Below, piece by piece: positions 5,507 to 13,100 of a stretch of 41,976 bases of DNA (the first letter of the stretch is position 1; every line of letters starts with the position of its first letter). A program made the position numbers and the translations under genes. The DNA is taken from contig CAYHXN010000004.1 in the NCBI GenBank assembly GCA_964360605.1, forward strand, positions 1-41,976, written 5' to 3'. Under the pieces are notes generated by a model. The model made no database searches. It was not told the DNA's origin and saw only the letters and a program-made list of their open reading frames with translations. This DNA is from CAYHXN01 sp964360605. GTDB taxonomy: Bacteria; Patescibacteriota; Minisyncoccia; UBA6257; WO2-44-18.

Positions 5507-6514
5507 CTATCTCTTATTTAAAAGCGTTCTCTTATAAACGTCCAAGTGATTTAAAATCAAGCCAGCCCCCTTAGCAACGCAAAAGAGCGGTTCTTCGGCA
5601 ACATAAGTCGGGACGCCAGTCATCCGTTTGAAGAATTCATCAATGTAATGGAGGTGGGCGCCGCCGCCGGAAAGAATAATTCCCTTTTCCATAATATCCG
5701 CCACTAATTCCGGCGGAGTGCTATTAAAAACACTTTGCACAGAAGCGGCAATATCCATAAGATGCGGGTTCAAAGCTTCGGCGATTTCGTTAGAATTCAA
5801 AACAACGTCGCGAGGAAGGCCGTTCACAAGATCGCGGCCGCGAACCTTGACCTCCATCCGGTCCTTTGTCGTCAGCGCCGCCCCAATTTCAATTTTAATA
5901 TGCTCCGCCATTTGCTCTCCAATCGCCAAAGAATACTTTCGTTTTATATAGTCCGTAATCGCTTGGTCAAACTTATTACCAGCCACTCTTAAACTAGCCC
6001 AAGCCACGATGCCACCCAAAGAAACCACCGCTACCTCCGAAGTGCCACCACCAATGTTAATAATCATATTTCCTGAATGGCTGTTAATTGGAATGCCGGC
6101 TCCCAACGCGGCCAGAATTGGCTCTTTAACGATGTAGGCCTCTTTTGCTCCCGCTTCTCTGGCGGCGTTCATTACCGCCCGTCGTTCCGTTGGCGTAATT
6201 CCGGCGGGAACAGAAAGCACTACCTCGGGTTTAAATAAATTAAAAGGCCCCACTGCTTTCGCAATGAAGTATTTAAGCATTGCTTTTGTAATATAATAAT
6301 CGGCGATCACGCCGTCCTTGAGGGGCCGATAAGCGACGATATCATCCGGCGTACGACCAATCATTTCCTTAGCTTCCCTTCCAACCGCTAAAACCCCGTT
6401 ATCGGGAACGCTTAAAGCCACGATGGTCGGTTCGTTAACGACAAAACCTTTATTAGGAACAAAAACAATAGTATTGGCGGTTCCTAAATCTATGCCTATT
6501 TTTCTAGTAAACAT
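5507..6514 (-). CDS. mreB: Rod shape-determining protein MreB
   Basis: Actin-like cytoskeletal ATPase that positions cell-wall synthesis enzymes. The 335-aa length is normal. Motifs are phosphate-1 GIDLGTANT near the N-terminus, phosphate-2 NIGGGTSEVAVVSLGG in the middle, and the adenosine motif GIILSGGGAHL near the C-terminus. VPAGITPTERRAV and IVKEPILAALGAG are typical MreB blocks. It lies 44 bp downstream of murA on the same strand and may be co-transcribed with it, giving a small cell-envelope operon. A second mreB-like gene begins at the left edge of the window. Confidence 0.95.
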   Translation of the reverse strand: MFTRKIGIDLGTANTIVFVPNKGFVVNEPTIVALSVPDNGVLAVGREAKEMIGRTPDDIVAYRPLKDGVIADYYITKAMLKYFIAKAVGPFNLFKPEVVLSVPAGITPTERRAVMNAAREAGAKEAYIVKEPILAALGAGIPINSHSGNMIINIGGGTSEVAVVSLGGIVAWASLRVAGNKFDQAITDYIKRKYSLAIGEQMAEHIKIEIGAALTTKDRMEVKVRGRDLVNGLPRDVVLNSNEIAEALNPHLMDIAASVQSVFNSTPPELVADIMEKGIILSGGGAHLHYIDEFFKRMTGVPTYVAEEPLFCVAKGAGLILNHLDVYKRTLLNKR

Positions 6515-6558
6515 GGTTTCATTCGCTTAAATTAAAAAACTAATTTCATTTTCAGTTT

Positions 6559-7848
6559 TTACTTTCTTATAATGTTAGCCCCTAATTTTTGAAGCCGTTC
6601 GTCAATTTTTTCATATCCCCTGTCTAATTCTTCAATTCCATCCAAAACAGACTTTCCTTCGGCGACCAAAGCGGCAATGACGTGAGCGATACCGGCTCGC
6701 AAATCACGCACCTGGAGATTAGCGCCACATAATGGCGTGGGGCCAAAAACTTGAGCGCTGTGTTGAAATCCGCTTTTTTGGAACCTACAGGCCGAATGAC
6801 CGACGCACTCTTTCAATACTGTAATTCTCGCGCCCATTAAATTCAAGTCGGCGGCGTAGCCAAACCGGTCTTCATAAATCGTTTCATGAATTGTAGAGGT
6901 TCCATCCGCTTGCGTCATTAGTACGGCAAAGGGTTGTTGCCAATCGGTCATAAAACCCGGGTGTGGTTCGGTTTTAATATCAACGGCTTTCAACTGCCCG
7001 CCACTGTAAAACAATATCCCGTTGTCTTGAACTTCGTATTCGCCGCCCGCTCGCCGAAACGCGCTTAAAAAAGTTATGAGATGTTCTTGCTGGGCGTCTT
7101 CCACAAAAATTTTGCCGCCCGAAGCCGCCGCCAGACACGCGAAAGAAACTGCCTCATTGCGGTCTGGCAAAATACTATGAGTGACACCCCGCAAATGGTC
7201 TACACCTTCAATAGTAACGCGGCGAGCGTCAATTTCAATAATCGCTCCCATTTTATTCAGCATTTTGATTAAATCAATAATTTCCGGTTCCACCGCCGCG
7301 TTTTGAATAATTGTTTTGCCTTTTGCCAACACCGCGGCCAAAATAGTATTTTCAGTAGCCCCAACGCTCGGATAACGCAATAACAACTCCGCGCCGCGAA
7401 GACCTTTGGGGGCGGTAGCGATATAACGATCTGGAAAAACTTGAATCTCCGCGCCTAAGGCAGAAAGGGCGGCAACGTGAATATCCACCGGCCGGGGCCC
7501 TATTTTGTCTCCTCCTAAAATTGGCACCTCCGCCTCTCCGGTTCTAGCCAACAAAGGCCCGATGGCTAAAATTGGAATTCTATTTTTACGAGTTAAAGAT
7601 ACGACTTTGGAATTAGTTATTTTGGGAGTATGGAGTTCGGCTATTTGGTTTTCTATAACTACCTTACTTCCTAATTGACGACAAAGTTCCGCGGTGATAT
7701 TTACATCGCCGATGCCGGGAAAGTTTTCTAAAAAACACGGCTCATCAGTTAAAAGAGTGGCTATCATTGCTTTAGTAGCGCCATTTTTGGCGCCAGCCAG
7801 TTTAATGCTTCCTTCAATTTTTTCCCCTCCTTGAATTAGAAATTTCAT
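6559..7848 (-). CDS. murA: UDP-N-acetylglucosamine 1-carboxyvinyltransferase
   Basis: Catalyses the first committed step of peptidoglycan synthesis, transfer of enolpyruvate from PEP to UDP-GlcNAc. The 429-aa sequence aligns by eye with MurA throughout: K21/N22 in LAGAKNGATKA, R119 in GPRPVDIH, FMTDWQQPF holding the catalytic aspartate, and VRDLRAGIA near the C-terminus. The key oddity is at residue 114. The usual GGC of the active-site loop reads GGD (LGGDKIGPRP), so the catalytic cysteine is replaced by aspartate. That change is known from mycobacteria, chlamydiae and Borrelia and makes the enzyme insensitive to fosfomycin. The presence of murA supports a peptidoglycan-containing cell. Confidence 0.96.
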   Translation of the reverse strand: MKFLIQGGEKIEGSIKLAGAKNGATKAMIATLLTDEPCFLENFPGIGDVNITAELCRQLGSKVVIENQIAELHTPKITNSKVVSLTRKNRIPILAIGPLLARTGEAEVPILGGDKIGPRPVDIHVAALSALGAEIQVFPDRYIATAPKGLRGAELLLRYPSVGATENTILAAVLAKGKTIIQNAAVEPEIIDLIKMLNKMGAIIEIDARRVTIEGVDHLRGVTHSILPDRNEAVSFACLAAASGGKIFVEDAQQEHLITFLSAFRRAGGEYEVQDNGILFYSGGQLKAVDIKTEPHPGFMTDWQQPFAVLMTQADGTSTIHETIYEDRFGYAADLNLMGARITVLKECVGHSACRFQKSGFQHSAQVFGPTPLCGANLQVRDLRAGIAHVIAALVAEGKSVLDGIEELDRGYEKIDERLQKLGANIIRK

Positions 7849-7906
7849 GTTAAAACTAGGAACTTACTGGCATTATAGTTAATTTTTGCTAAACTGGAAA
7901 TATTCA

Positions 7907-8893
7907 ATGACTCGCAAATCTCGTTTTTGGATACTTCTAGTTTTAATTTCGCTTTTCGCGACTTCCGCGCCACTGGTTATTTTGTACGCTCAAGGATGGC
8001 GAATTAATTTAGAGAGTTTGCGGATTGAAAAAGTAGGCGGAATCTTTCTAAGTCTTCAAGACGCTGATGTAACGATAAAGCTTAATGGTCAAATTATACC
8101 GCCAGCCAGCCCCAATATTTCTTCAGGAATATTTATCAGTAACCTGCTTCCTAAAACCTACGATATTGAAATAACTAAACCGAACTACCAGGCTTGGAAA
8201 AAAACGTTTTCCGTAAAACCGTCGCTGGTTACCGAAAGCATACCAATTATTTTGGTTCCCGAAGAGCCTAAACTAACCTTAATAAGAAATGGGGTTACGG
8301 ATTTTCAGTTTCAAAACGACTTTCTTATCTGGCGCGATTACAACCAACATTTTTTTCTGACTAGTCCTGAAAACTTAGATTCCGCCCTTAATCTGACCCT
8401 CCTCTTTAATCACCTGAAGCAAACCCAATTGGAGCTTCTGGGTTTTACTAATTTAACGGAAATATTCCAGAAATCGGCTAACGAATTTTTAGTTAAAACC
8501 CAAAAGGCTCGGTATCTTTTAGACACCAAAAAACTAACCTTGGAAAAAACTTCTGAACTGCCGACACCGGCCGTATCCGACCTTACTTCGCCAAACCAAT
8601 CTAAAATCGCCACCTCTACCGATAACGGTTTGGCGCTATTAGTAGATAGAGTCCGCTATAATTTAGAGTTCCCCAACGCTTCTTCAATCCGGAGCTTTAA
8701 TTGGTACAAAGATTCTGAACACCTTATTTTAGAGTATCCGAAGGCGTTATATTTAGCTGAACTAGATACGCGATCCACGATTGGAATTTTCAAACTTTTT
8801 TACGACGTACTGAAATATCATTACGATTCGGAAAACGATCGGCTGTATGTTTTAACAACTAGCGGAGATCTGTCTTATTGGAACTTTGAATAA
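7907..8893 (+). CDS. Membrane-anchored PEGA-like domain protein
   Basis: An envelope protein of 328 aa. An N-terminal transmembrane anchor (FWILLVLISLFATSAPLVILY) is followed by a segment typical of PEGA domains (VGGIFLSLQDADVTIKLNGQ, then YDIEITKPNYQAWKKTFSV). The rest is predicted beta-rich, ending in a propeller-like set of short strands (HLILEYPKALYLAEL, RLYVLTTSGDLSYWNF). Similar PEGA proteins are common in Parcubacteria; their function is unclear. The ATG at 7907 is preferred over the upstream TTG because a TATAGT box at 7874-7879 would place the transcription start close to that TTG. The gene diverges from murA and its 3' end overlaps the convergent gene at 8859 by 35 bp. Confidence 0.75.
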   Translation: MTRKSRFWILLVLISLFATSAPLVILYAQGWRINLESLRIEKVGGIFLSLQDADVTIKLNGQIIPPASPNISSGIFISNLLPKTYDIEITKPNYQAWKKTFSVKPSLVTESIPIILVPEEPKLTLIRNGVTDFQFQNDFLIWRDYNQHFFLTSPENLDSALNLTLLFNHLKQTQLELLGFTNLTEIFQKSANEFLVKTQKARYLLDTKKLTLEKTSELPTPAVSDLTSPNQSKIATSTDNGLALLVDRVRYNLEFPNASSIRSFNWYKDSEHLILEYPKALYLAELDTRSTIGIFKLFYDVLKYHYDSENDRLYVLTTSGDLSYWNFE

Positions 8894-9323
8894 CTTCGCC
8901 AACGTCGTTTTTTTTGCTAAAAATGAATGCCGTAACCAGTACGGCACCTCCTATTAAATCCGTTAGAAGGTCGCCTAAGGTGTCCTGAAGCCCGCCCTGA
9001 AGTTGCCAAAGGGTACCGCGAGTTTTAAAAACGCTGTCTAAAATAAATTCAAAAAATTCCCACCCCACGCCCACCAGAGCCACAAAGGAAACCGTGATCA
9101 AAATAGTCAGCCAGTAAACAGAAATGAAATTAAATAATAAACGCTGACGATTGGCGAAATATAGAAAAACACTGGCCGCGACTACGCCGCCGGAAAAATG
9201 AAGCAGTATGTCTAACCACGGTAATTTCCAATAACCGAAAAAAATCGTAGCCAGCGCGTGAACGAAAAAAACCGCTATAATTGCCAACCAAATAAAGTAA
9301 GGGGAGATTAAAATACGATGCAT
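8859..9323 (-). CDS. Small polytopic membrane protein, DUF2238/VanZ-like
   Basis: A 154-aa protein with about four hydrophobic segments (near 8-32, 38-58, 66-92, 128-142). Polar motifs LPWLDILLHFSGG, GWEFFEFILD and QDTLGDLLTDLIGG resemble membrane proteins of the DUF2238 (YjdF) / VanZ-like type, in which Glu, Asp and His residues sit in the membrane. Function is unknown. It follows rpsI by 4 bp and probably shares the ribosomal transcript. Its last 35 bp overlap the end of the convergent PEGA-like gene. Confidence 0.6.
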   Translation of the reverse strand: MHRILISPYFIWLAIIAVFFVHALATIFFGYWKLPWLDILLHFSGGVVAASVFLYFANRQRLLFNFISVYWLTILITVSFVALVGVGWEFFEFILDSVFKTRGTLWQLQGGLQDTLGDLLTDLIGGAVLVTAFIFSKKNDVGEVIQSSNKTDLR

Positions 9324-9327
9324 CGCT

Positions 9328-9780
9328 TTAACGCTTTGCCCATTGAGGAGCTCGGCGGGCTTTTTTCAAACCGTATTTCTTACGCTCCACCATTCGTGAA
9401 TCACGAGTCAAAAAACCAGCCTGTTTAAGATTGCGCCGAAAAACAGGGTTTAGTTTTACTAGCGCTCGAGCGATAGCGTTCCGAACAGCTTCGGCTTGAG
9501 CATTCAGACCGCCACCGGAAACCTTAATAGAAGCGGAAATTTTATCAACCAAACTAATGGACTCAATCGGCTCCATAACTCGCATCTGATTTCCGGAAAT
9601 TTTAAAATAGTCGGTGTAATTTTTTTCATTAACTACGATCCCGCCTTTTTTATTAAAAACCCGCGCTATGGCAACGGCGGTTTTCCGCCCACCTTTGGCA
9701 ATAAAATAGCGGTCGCTTTTTATCTCCTTTTTGGGAGCTTCCGCGATTGGTTTAGTTTTAGATTTAGATTTGACCACCAT
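9328..9780 (-). CDS. rpsI: Ribosomal protein uS9
   Basis: Small-subunit protein whose C-terminal tail reaches the P-site tRNA. The tail KKARRAPQWAKR ends in the conserved KR (usual form YSKR). The core KGGRKTAVAIARVF and GGLNAQAEAVRNAIARAL is typical. The N-terminus carries a lysine-rich extension of about 20 residues. ATG 9780 (MVVKSK) is chosen over an upstream TTG that would overlap rplM; the gap to the rplM stop is then 4 bp. Length 150 aa. Confidence 0.95.
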   Translation of the reverse strand: MVVKSKSKTKPIAEAPKKEIKSDRYFIAKGGRKTAVAIARVFNKKGGIVVNEKNYTDYFKISGNQMRVMEPIESISLVDKISASIKVSGGGLNAQAEAVRNAIARALVKLNPVFRRNLKQAGFLTRDSRMVERKKYGLKKARRAPQWAKR

Positions 9781-9784
9781 AATT

Positions 9785-10123
9785 TTATTCAATAATAAGA
9801 TTCTTTAATCTTTTATCCCGAAGCCAATTCTGGGGCAACATTCTTTGGACCGAAAGACGTAAAACTGCCTCGGGAGATTTCTCAAAAAATTGCTTGTAAG
9901 TCCGTTTTCGGAGATGGCCCATGTAGCCGGTATGGCGATAATAAATTTTCTGGGTAGCTTTGCGACCGGAAACGACTATCTTATCAACATTTTTAATCAC
10001 TATGCGATCCTCACCGGTTAAACGCGGCTCATAATCAGCATGAAGCTTGCCCTGTAAAATATGAGCTATTCTGGAAGCAAGGCGTCCTAATTTTTGATCT
10101 TTTGCGTCAATTGTATGTGTCAT
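9785..10123 (-). CDS. rplM: Ribosomal protein uL13, short form
   Basis: Large-subunit assembly protein. At 112 aa it lacks roughly 14 residues at the N-terminus and about 18 at the C-terminus compared with the usual 142. The conserved core is intact: DAKDQKLGRLASRIAHILQG, IVIKNVDKIVVSGRK, YYRHTGYMGHLRKRT and the MLPQNWLRDKRLKNL block. The gene lies between rplQ and rpsI, as in many bacterial alpha-operon plus L13-S9 arrangements. Confidence 0.95.
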   Translation of the reverse strand: MTHTIDAKDQKLGRLASRIAHILQGKLHADYEPRLTGEDRIVIKNVDKIVVSGRKATQKIYYRHTGYMGHLRKRTYKQFFEKSPEAVLRLSVQRMLPQNWLRDKRLKNLIIE

Positions 10124-10131
10124 TTGATTTA

Positions 10132-10464
10132 TTAAACAAACTCAATGATTGCCATTGGCGCCGCGTCCCTTTTACGACGTTTGGCTTCTTTAATAATGCG
10201 GAGATAACCCCCAACTCTTTCTTTATAGCGTGGCGCGATTTCATAAAATAACTTCTGAGCTGATTCTTTGGGTAATTTAGACAAAAGCAAACGCAGAGAC
10301 GGCAATTGCTGTTTCTTCGCAATAGAAACAAGGCGCTCCACAATCGGGCGTATTTCTTTCGCGCGAGCAGTCGTGGTCTCAATTTTTTCCCTCAAGATTA
10401 AGTTGCTGGCTAATCCCTTAAAAAATGCTCGCCTTGGTCCTATTTTTCGGTGAAACTTACGCAT
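10132..10464 (-). CDS. rplQ: Ribosomal protein bL17
   Basis: Large-subunit protein near the exit tunnel. The N-terminal signature FHRKIGPRRAFFKGLASNLILREKIETTTARAKEIRP corresponds to the family's HR(K)LGR...A...NL...ERI.TT.A.AKE..P pattern. Length 110 aa is normal. It lies 2 bp downstream of rpoA, the standard order. Confidence 0.95.
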   Translation of the reverse strand: MRKFHRKIGPRRAFFKGLASNLILREKIETTTARAKEIRPIVERLVSIAKKQQLPSLRLLLSKLPKESAQKLFYEIAPRYKERVGGYLRIIKEAKRRKRDAAPMAIIEFV

Positions 10465-10466
10465 GA

Positions 10467-11240
10467 TTATTTCTTAGCTTTCTTTGTTGTCTTTTTCTTA
10501 GCCTTTTTTTCTTCTTTTTCCGCAACCGCTACAAGTTCCGGCTCTTTGACTTCTACTTGGGAAATTTTAGCAAAATGGTCTTGTAAAATATTGCTCGCTT
10601 TACGTAAAGCCGAAGAAGGGGTGATACTCCCGTCGGTAGTAATATGCAAACGCAAGCGGTTGTAGTCAGTGCGATCCCCTACGCGCATGTTTTCCACGGT
10701 GAAATTTACGCTGAATACCGGGGAGAACAAAGAATCTAAAGCGATAACTCCCAAAGGAAGCTTCTCGCCTTTGCGGGCGTCTACCGGAACATATCCAAGG
10801 CCTTTTTCCACGGTAATTTCCATATTTAATTCTGTGTTTTTATCGGTAATGGTAGCGATATGAAGATCGGGCGTTACAATTTCAACTTGGGCATTAGTCT
10901 CAATATCAGAAGCTTTTACTTCCCGCTCGCCCTTCACTCTTAAAGTCAAAACTTGAGGTTCGTCAGTGTGAATTCGAAAACGAAGCTTTTTTAGGTTCAA
11001 GCTGATTTCCACGACATCTTCAACAACGTTTTCCACGGTTGTAAATTGATGTCCAGCGCCACTGATTTTAAATTTTGTAATTGCCGCTCCCGGTAACGAA
11101 GAAAGCAAAGTCCGACGGAGAGCGTTGCCAATAGTAAGACCGTACCCGGTATAAAGGCCCTCAATTTCAAAGACGCCTTCGTTATTGGTTTCGGAAATTT
11201 TTTTAATTGTCGCTGTTTCACTTAAGTATTGGTATTGCAT
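10467..11240 (-). CDS. rpoA: RNA polymerase alpha subunit lacking the C-terminal domain
   Basis: Alpha dimerises and nucleates assembly of RNA polymerase. The N-terminal domain is complete (GLTIGNALRRTLLSSLPGAA, VDIGSVTP-like core with YVPVDARKGEKLPLG, and the DYNRLRLHITTDGSITPSSALRKA segment). The protein stops at 257 aa, against about 315-330 normally. The whole alpha-CTD with its helix-hairpin-helix is missing. It is replaced by an acidic-lysine tail (EKEEKKAKKKTTKKAKK). Predicted consequences are no UP-element recognition and no activator contacts through alpha-CTD. The stop codon is clean and rplQ follows at once, so this looks like a native short form, not a frameshift. Confidence 0.95.
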   Translation of the reverse strand: MQYQYLSETATIKKISETNNEGVFEIEGLYTGYGLTIGNALRRTLLSSLPGAAITKFKISGAGHQFTTVENVVEDVVEISLNLKKLRFRIHTDEPQVLTLRVKGEREVKASDIETNAQVEIVTPDLHIATITDKNTELNMEITVEKGLGYVPVDARKGEKLPLGVIALDSLFSPVFSVNFTVENMRVGDRTDYNRLRLHITTDGSITPSSALRKASNILQDHFAKISQVEVKEPELVAVAEKEEKKAKKKTTKKAKK

Positions 11241-11248
11241 GGTGAAAT

Positions 11249-11866
11249 TTATTTATTATAGTAGTCTACGACCAGGTTAACGTCAAAGGGAATTTCAAAG
11301 TCTTTTGGCAAAGAAACTACCTTCCCTTCCAGCTTTTCTTTATCCATTTCCAGCCATACCGGAGGCTGATAAGTCTTTAAGGTGATGGCTAGGTCTTTAA
11401 AAGCCGGATGTTCTTTAGATTGCGGCCTGATGGTTATGACCTCTCCCGATTTCACCCGAAAAGACGGAATCGTTACTCGCCTGCCGTTTACCATTATATG
11501 CCCGTGTCCTACTAACTGCCGGCCAACTGATCTAGAGGGAGCGAGGCCTAATCGGAATACCACGTTGTCTAAGCGCCGCTCCAGATAACTGATAATCATC
11601 TGACCGGTGACGCCGGGATTTTTGGCGGCGGCGGAAAAGATTAATTCTAGTTGGGTATCCCGAATGCCATAAGTGAATTTAATCTTTTGTTTTTCTTTAA
11701 GCTGCTGGCTGAATTCGGAAGGCTGGCCGCGACGACGCTTACCGCCGTGAAGTCCTGGACGCTGGGGACGTCTGATAGTAACGCATTTTGGGGAATTGCA
11801 ACGATGCGGCTTTAAGAAAAGCTTGGTGCCGAGCGATCTTTCTTTTTTTTCTTGGGTATTAAACAT
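11249..11866 (-). CDS. rpsD: Ribosomal protein uS4
   Basis: Primary 16S rRNA-binding protein of the small subunit. The S4 RNA-binding fold is recognisable at YLERRLDNVVFRLGLAPSRSVGRQLVGHGHIMVNGRRV (about residues 90-130). The N-terminal part is shortened and starts MFNTQEKKERSLGTKLFLK before RCNSPKCVTIRRPQRPG. Length 205 aa is near the usual size. It sits between rpsK and rpoA in the conserved operon order; in other bacteria S4 represses this operon, but no such site was identified here. Confidence 0.95.
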   Translation of the reverse strand: MFNTQEKKERSLGTKLFLKPHRCNSPKCVTIRRPQRPGLHGGKRRRGQPSEFSQQLKEKQKIKFTYGIRDTQLELIFSAAAKNPGVTGQMIISYLERRLDNVVFRLGLAPSRSVGRQLVGHGHIMVNGRRVTIPSFRVKSGEVITIRPQSKEHPAFKDLAITLKTYQPPVWLEMDKEKLEGKVVSLPKDFEIPFDVNLVVDYYNK

Positions 11867-11872
11867 AATACA

Positions 11873-12325
11873 TTACACTCGTCGTATTTTCGGTGGTTTC
11901 GGACCATTGTGTGGAATCGGAGTCACGTCTTTTATGGATAAAATACTGAATCCTTGATTCGCGAGCGATCTTAAAGAAGAGTCTCGGCCTCCGCCGACGC
12001 CACTAATAAAAACTCTTACGTTAAAGGGACCGGATTTTCTAATCTTTTCCGCGAGAGCAGATATGACTTTTGAAGCGGCAAAAGGGGTAGCTTTCTTGGG
12101 ACCGGCAAAACCTAAAGCTCCCGCCGAACTCCAGGCCACTAAATTACCTTTGTCATCGGTTATAGAAATTAAAGTGTTATTATAAGAGGCTTTAACGTAA
12201 ACTCTCCCATTCTCAAATTTCTTGGAAGCGGACTTGCCCGATTCTTTTGCGACGGCGGCTTCAACAGACGCGGTTTCTTTCAACGCGGTATCGCCCGTTT
12301 GAGTTGTTACTTTCTTTTTACCCAT
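11873..12325 (-). CDS. rpsK: Ribosomal protein uS11 with N-terminal extension
   Basis: Small-subunit platform protein next to the mRNA exit. The core from about residue 35 is canonical (RVYVKASYNNTLISITDDKGNLVAWSSAGALGF, and the C-terminal VTPIPHNGPKPPKIRRV). An additional Ala/Glu/Lys-rich N-terminal stretch of about 30 residues brings the length to 150 aa, against about 129 usually. The gene is 6 bp from rpsM and 6 bp from rpsD. Confidence 0.96.
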   Translation of the reverse strand: MGKKKVTTQTGDTALKETASVEAAVAKESGKSASKKFENGRVYVKASYNNTLISITDDKGNLVAWSSAGALGFAGPKKATPFAASKVISALAEKIRKSGPFNVRVFISGVGGGRDSSLRSLANQGFSILSIKDVTPIPHNGPKPPKIRRV

Positions 12326-12331
12326 GGTTGT

Positions 12332-12715
12332 TTACTTTAACTCAACTTTCCGTTTACCGCTACCGGCGGTTTTTCTAACATTACCGCGAACGGTGCGCGA
12401 ATTAGTTTTGGTCCTTTGGCCGTGAACCGGTAAACGTTTCATGTGGCGAGTACCACGATAGGCACCCATTTCCTTAAGTAAATTAATGTTTTGTTTAATA
12501 ATCTGACGAAGCTCTCCCTCTACTTTATAATTCTTATCAATAAATGTTTTAATGCGACCCGCTTCGTCTTGGGTCAATTCTTTCGTTCTTTTGTCTGGAT
12601 TAATTTTGGACGCTTCCACAATCTTTTTTGCCAGAGAAGGTCCGATACCATAAATATAAGCCAACGCGTAAGGCACTTTTTTATTATCTGGAATATTTAT
12701 ACCTAGAATTCTCAT
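12332..12715 (-). CDS. rpsM: Ribosomal protein uS13
   Basis: Small-subunit head protein that contacts tRNA and the large subunit. The signature MRILGINIPDNKKVPYALAYIYGIG and the basic C-terminus (YRGTRHMKRLPVHGQRTKTNSRTVRG) match the family. At 127 aa it is slightly longer than the usual 118-125. It follows rpmJ by 9 bp. Confidence 0.96.
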   Translation of the reverse strand: MRILGINIPDNKKVPYALAYIYGIGPSLAKKIVEASKINPDKRTKELTQDEAGRIKTFIDKNYKVEGELRQIIKQNINLLKEMGAYRGTRHMKRLPVHGQRTKTNSRTVRGNVRKTAGSGKRKVELK

Positions 12716-12724
12716 TTTATGTAT

Positions 12725-12841
12725 TTAACCTTGCCGTTGTTTGTGTTTTGGATTTTTCTTACAAATAACATAAATCCGACCGCCGCGTCTAACGGTCTTG
12801 CAATTGATACAAATAGTTTTTACTGAAGATCTTACCTTCAT
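12725..12841 (-). CDS. rpmJ: Ribosomal protein bL36
   Basis: A 38-codon gene between infA and rpsM. It encodes MKVRSSVKTICINCKTV, then RRGGRIYVICKKNPKHKQRQG. This is the zinc-ribbon L36 with Cys11, Cys14, Cys27 and His33 as the metal ligands, so it belongs to the zinc-binding C+ type. Length is the standard 37-38 aa. Its position between infA and rpsM is the classical one. It is easily missed because of its size. Confidence 0.95.
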   Translation of the reverse strand: MKVRSSVKTICINCKTVRRGGRIYVICKKNPKHKQRQG

Positions 12842-12853
12842 AAGGTTACGAAT

Positions 12854-13069
12854 TTACAAACGACGCGTGATTCGGCCACGTTTCCGATCCGGACTTAATT
12901 CTATGATCACCCGATCGCCCGGGATAATTTTAATGTAATGAAGGCGAAGTTTGCCCGCTATATGCCCCAAAATCATTTCACCGGTTTCATCCAGTTTGAT
13001 TCGGAACATTGTCGCCGGTAGAGCCTCCTCTACCCGGCCGGTGGCTTTCACTACGTTCTTATCGGGCAT
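12854..13069 (-). CDS. infA: Translation initiation factor IF-1
   Basis: A 71-aa S1/OB-fold factor that binds the ribosomal A site during initiation. The motifs match IF-1 along the whole length: KATGRVEEALPATMFRIKL, GHIAGKLRLHYIKIIPGDRV and the C-terminal SPDRKRGRITRRL. It is the first gene of the block infA-rpmJ-rpsM-rpsK-rpsD-rpoA-rplQ-rplM-rpsI. A TTGACT at 13108-13103 and a TAACAT at 13084-13079 (18-nt spacer) could be its promoter, located just past the stop of the upstream gene. Confidence 0.95.
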   Translation of the reverse strand: MPDKNVVKATGRVEEALPATMFRIKLDETGEMILGHIAGKLRLHYIKIIPGDRVIIELSPDRKRGRITRRL

Positions 13070-13100
13070 TAGATTAGGATGTTAACATAAATGATTGCCG

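Noticed and set aside
10107..10382. 91-codon minus-strand frame within rplQ
   Set aside because: It is an alternative frame of the clearly conserved L17 gene.
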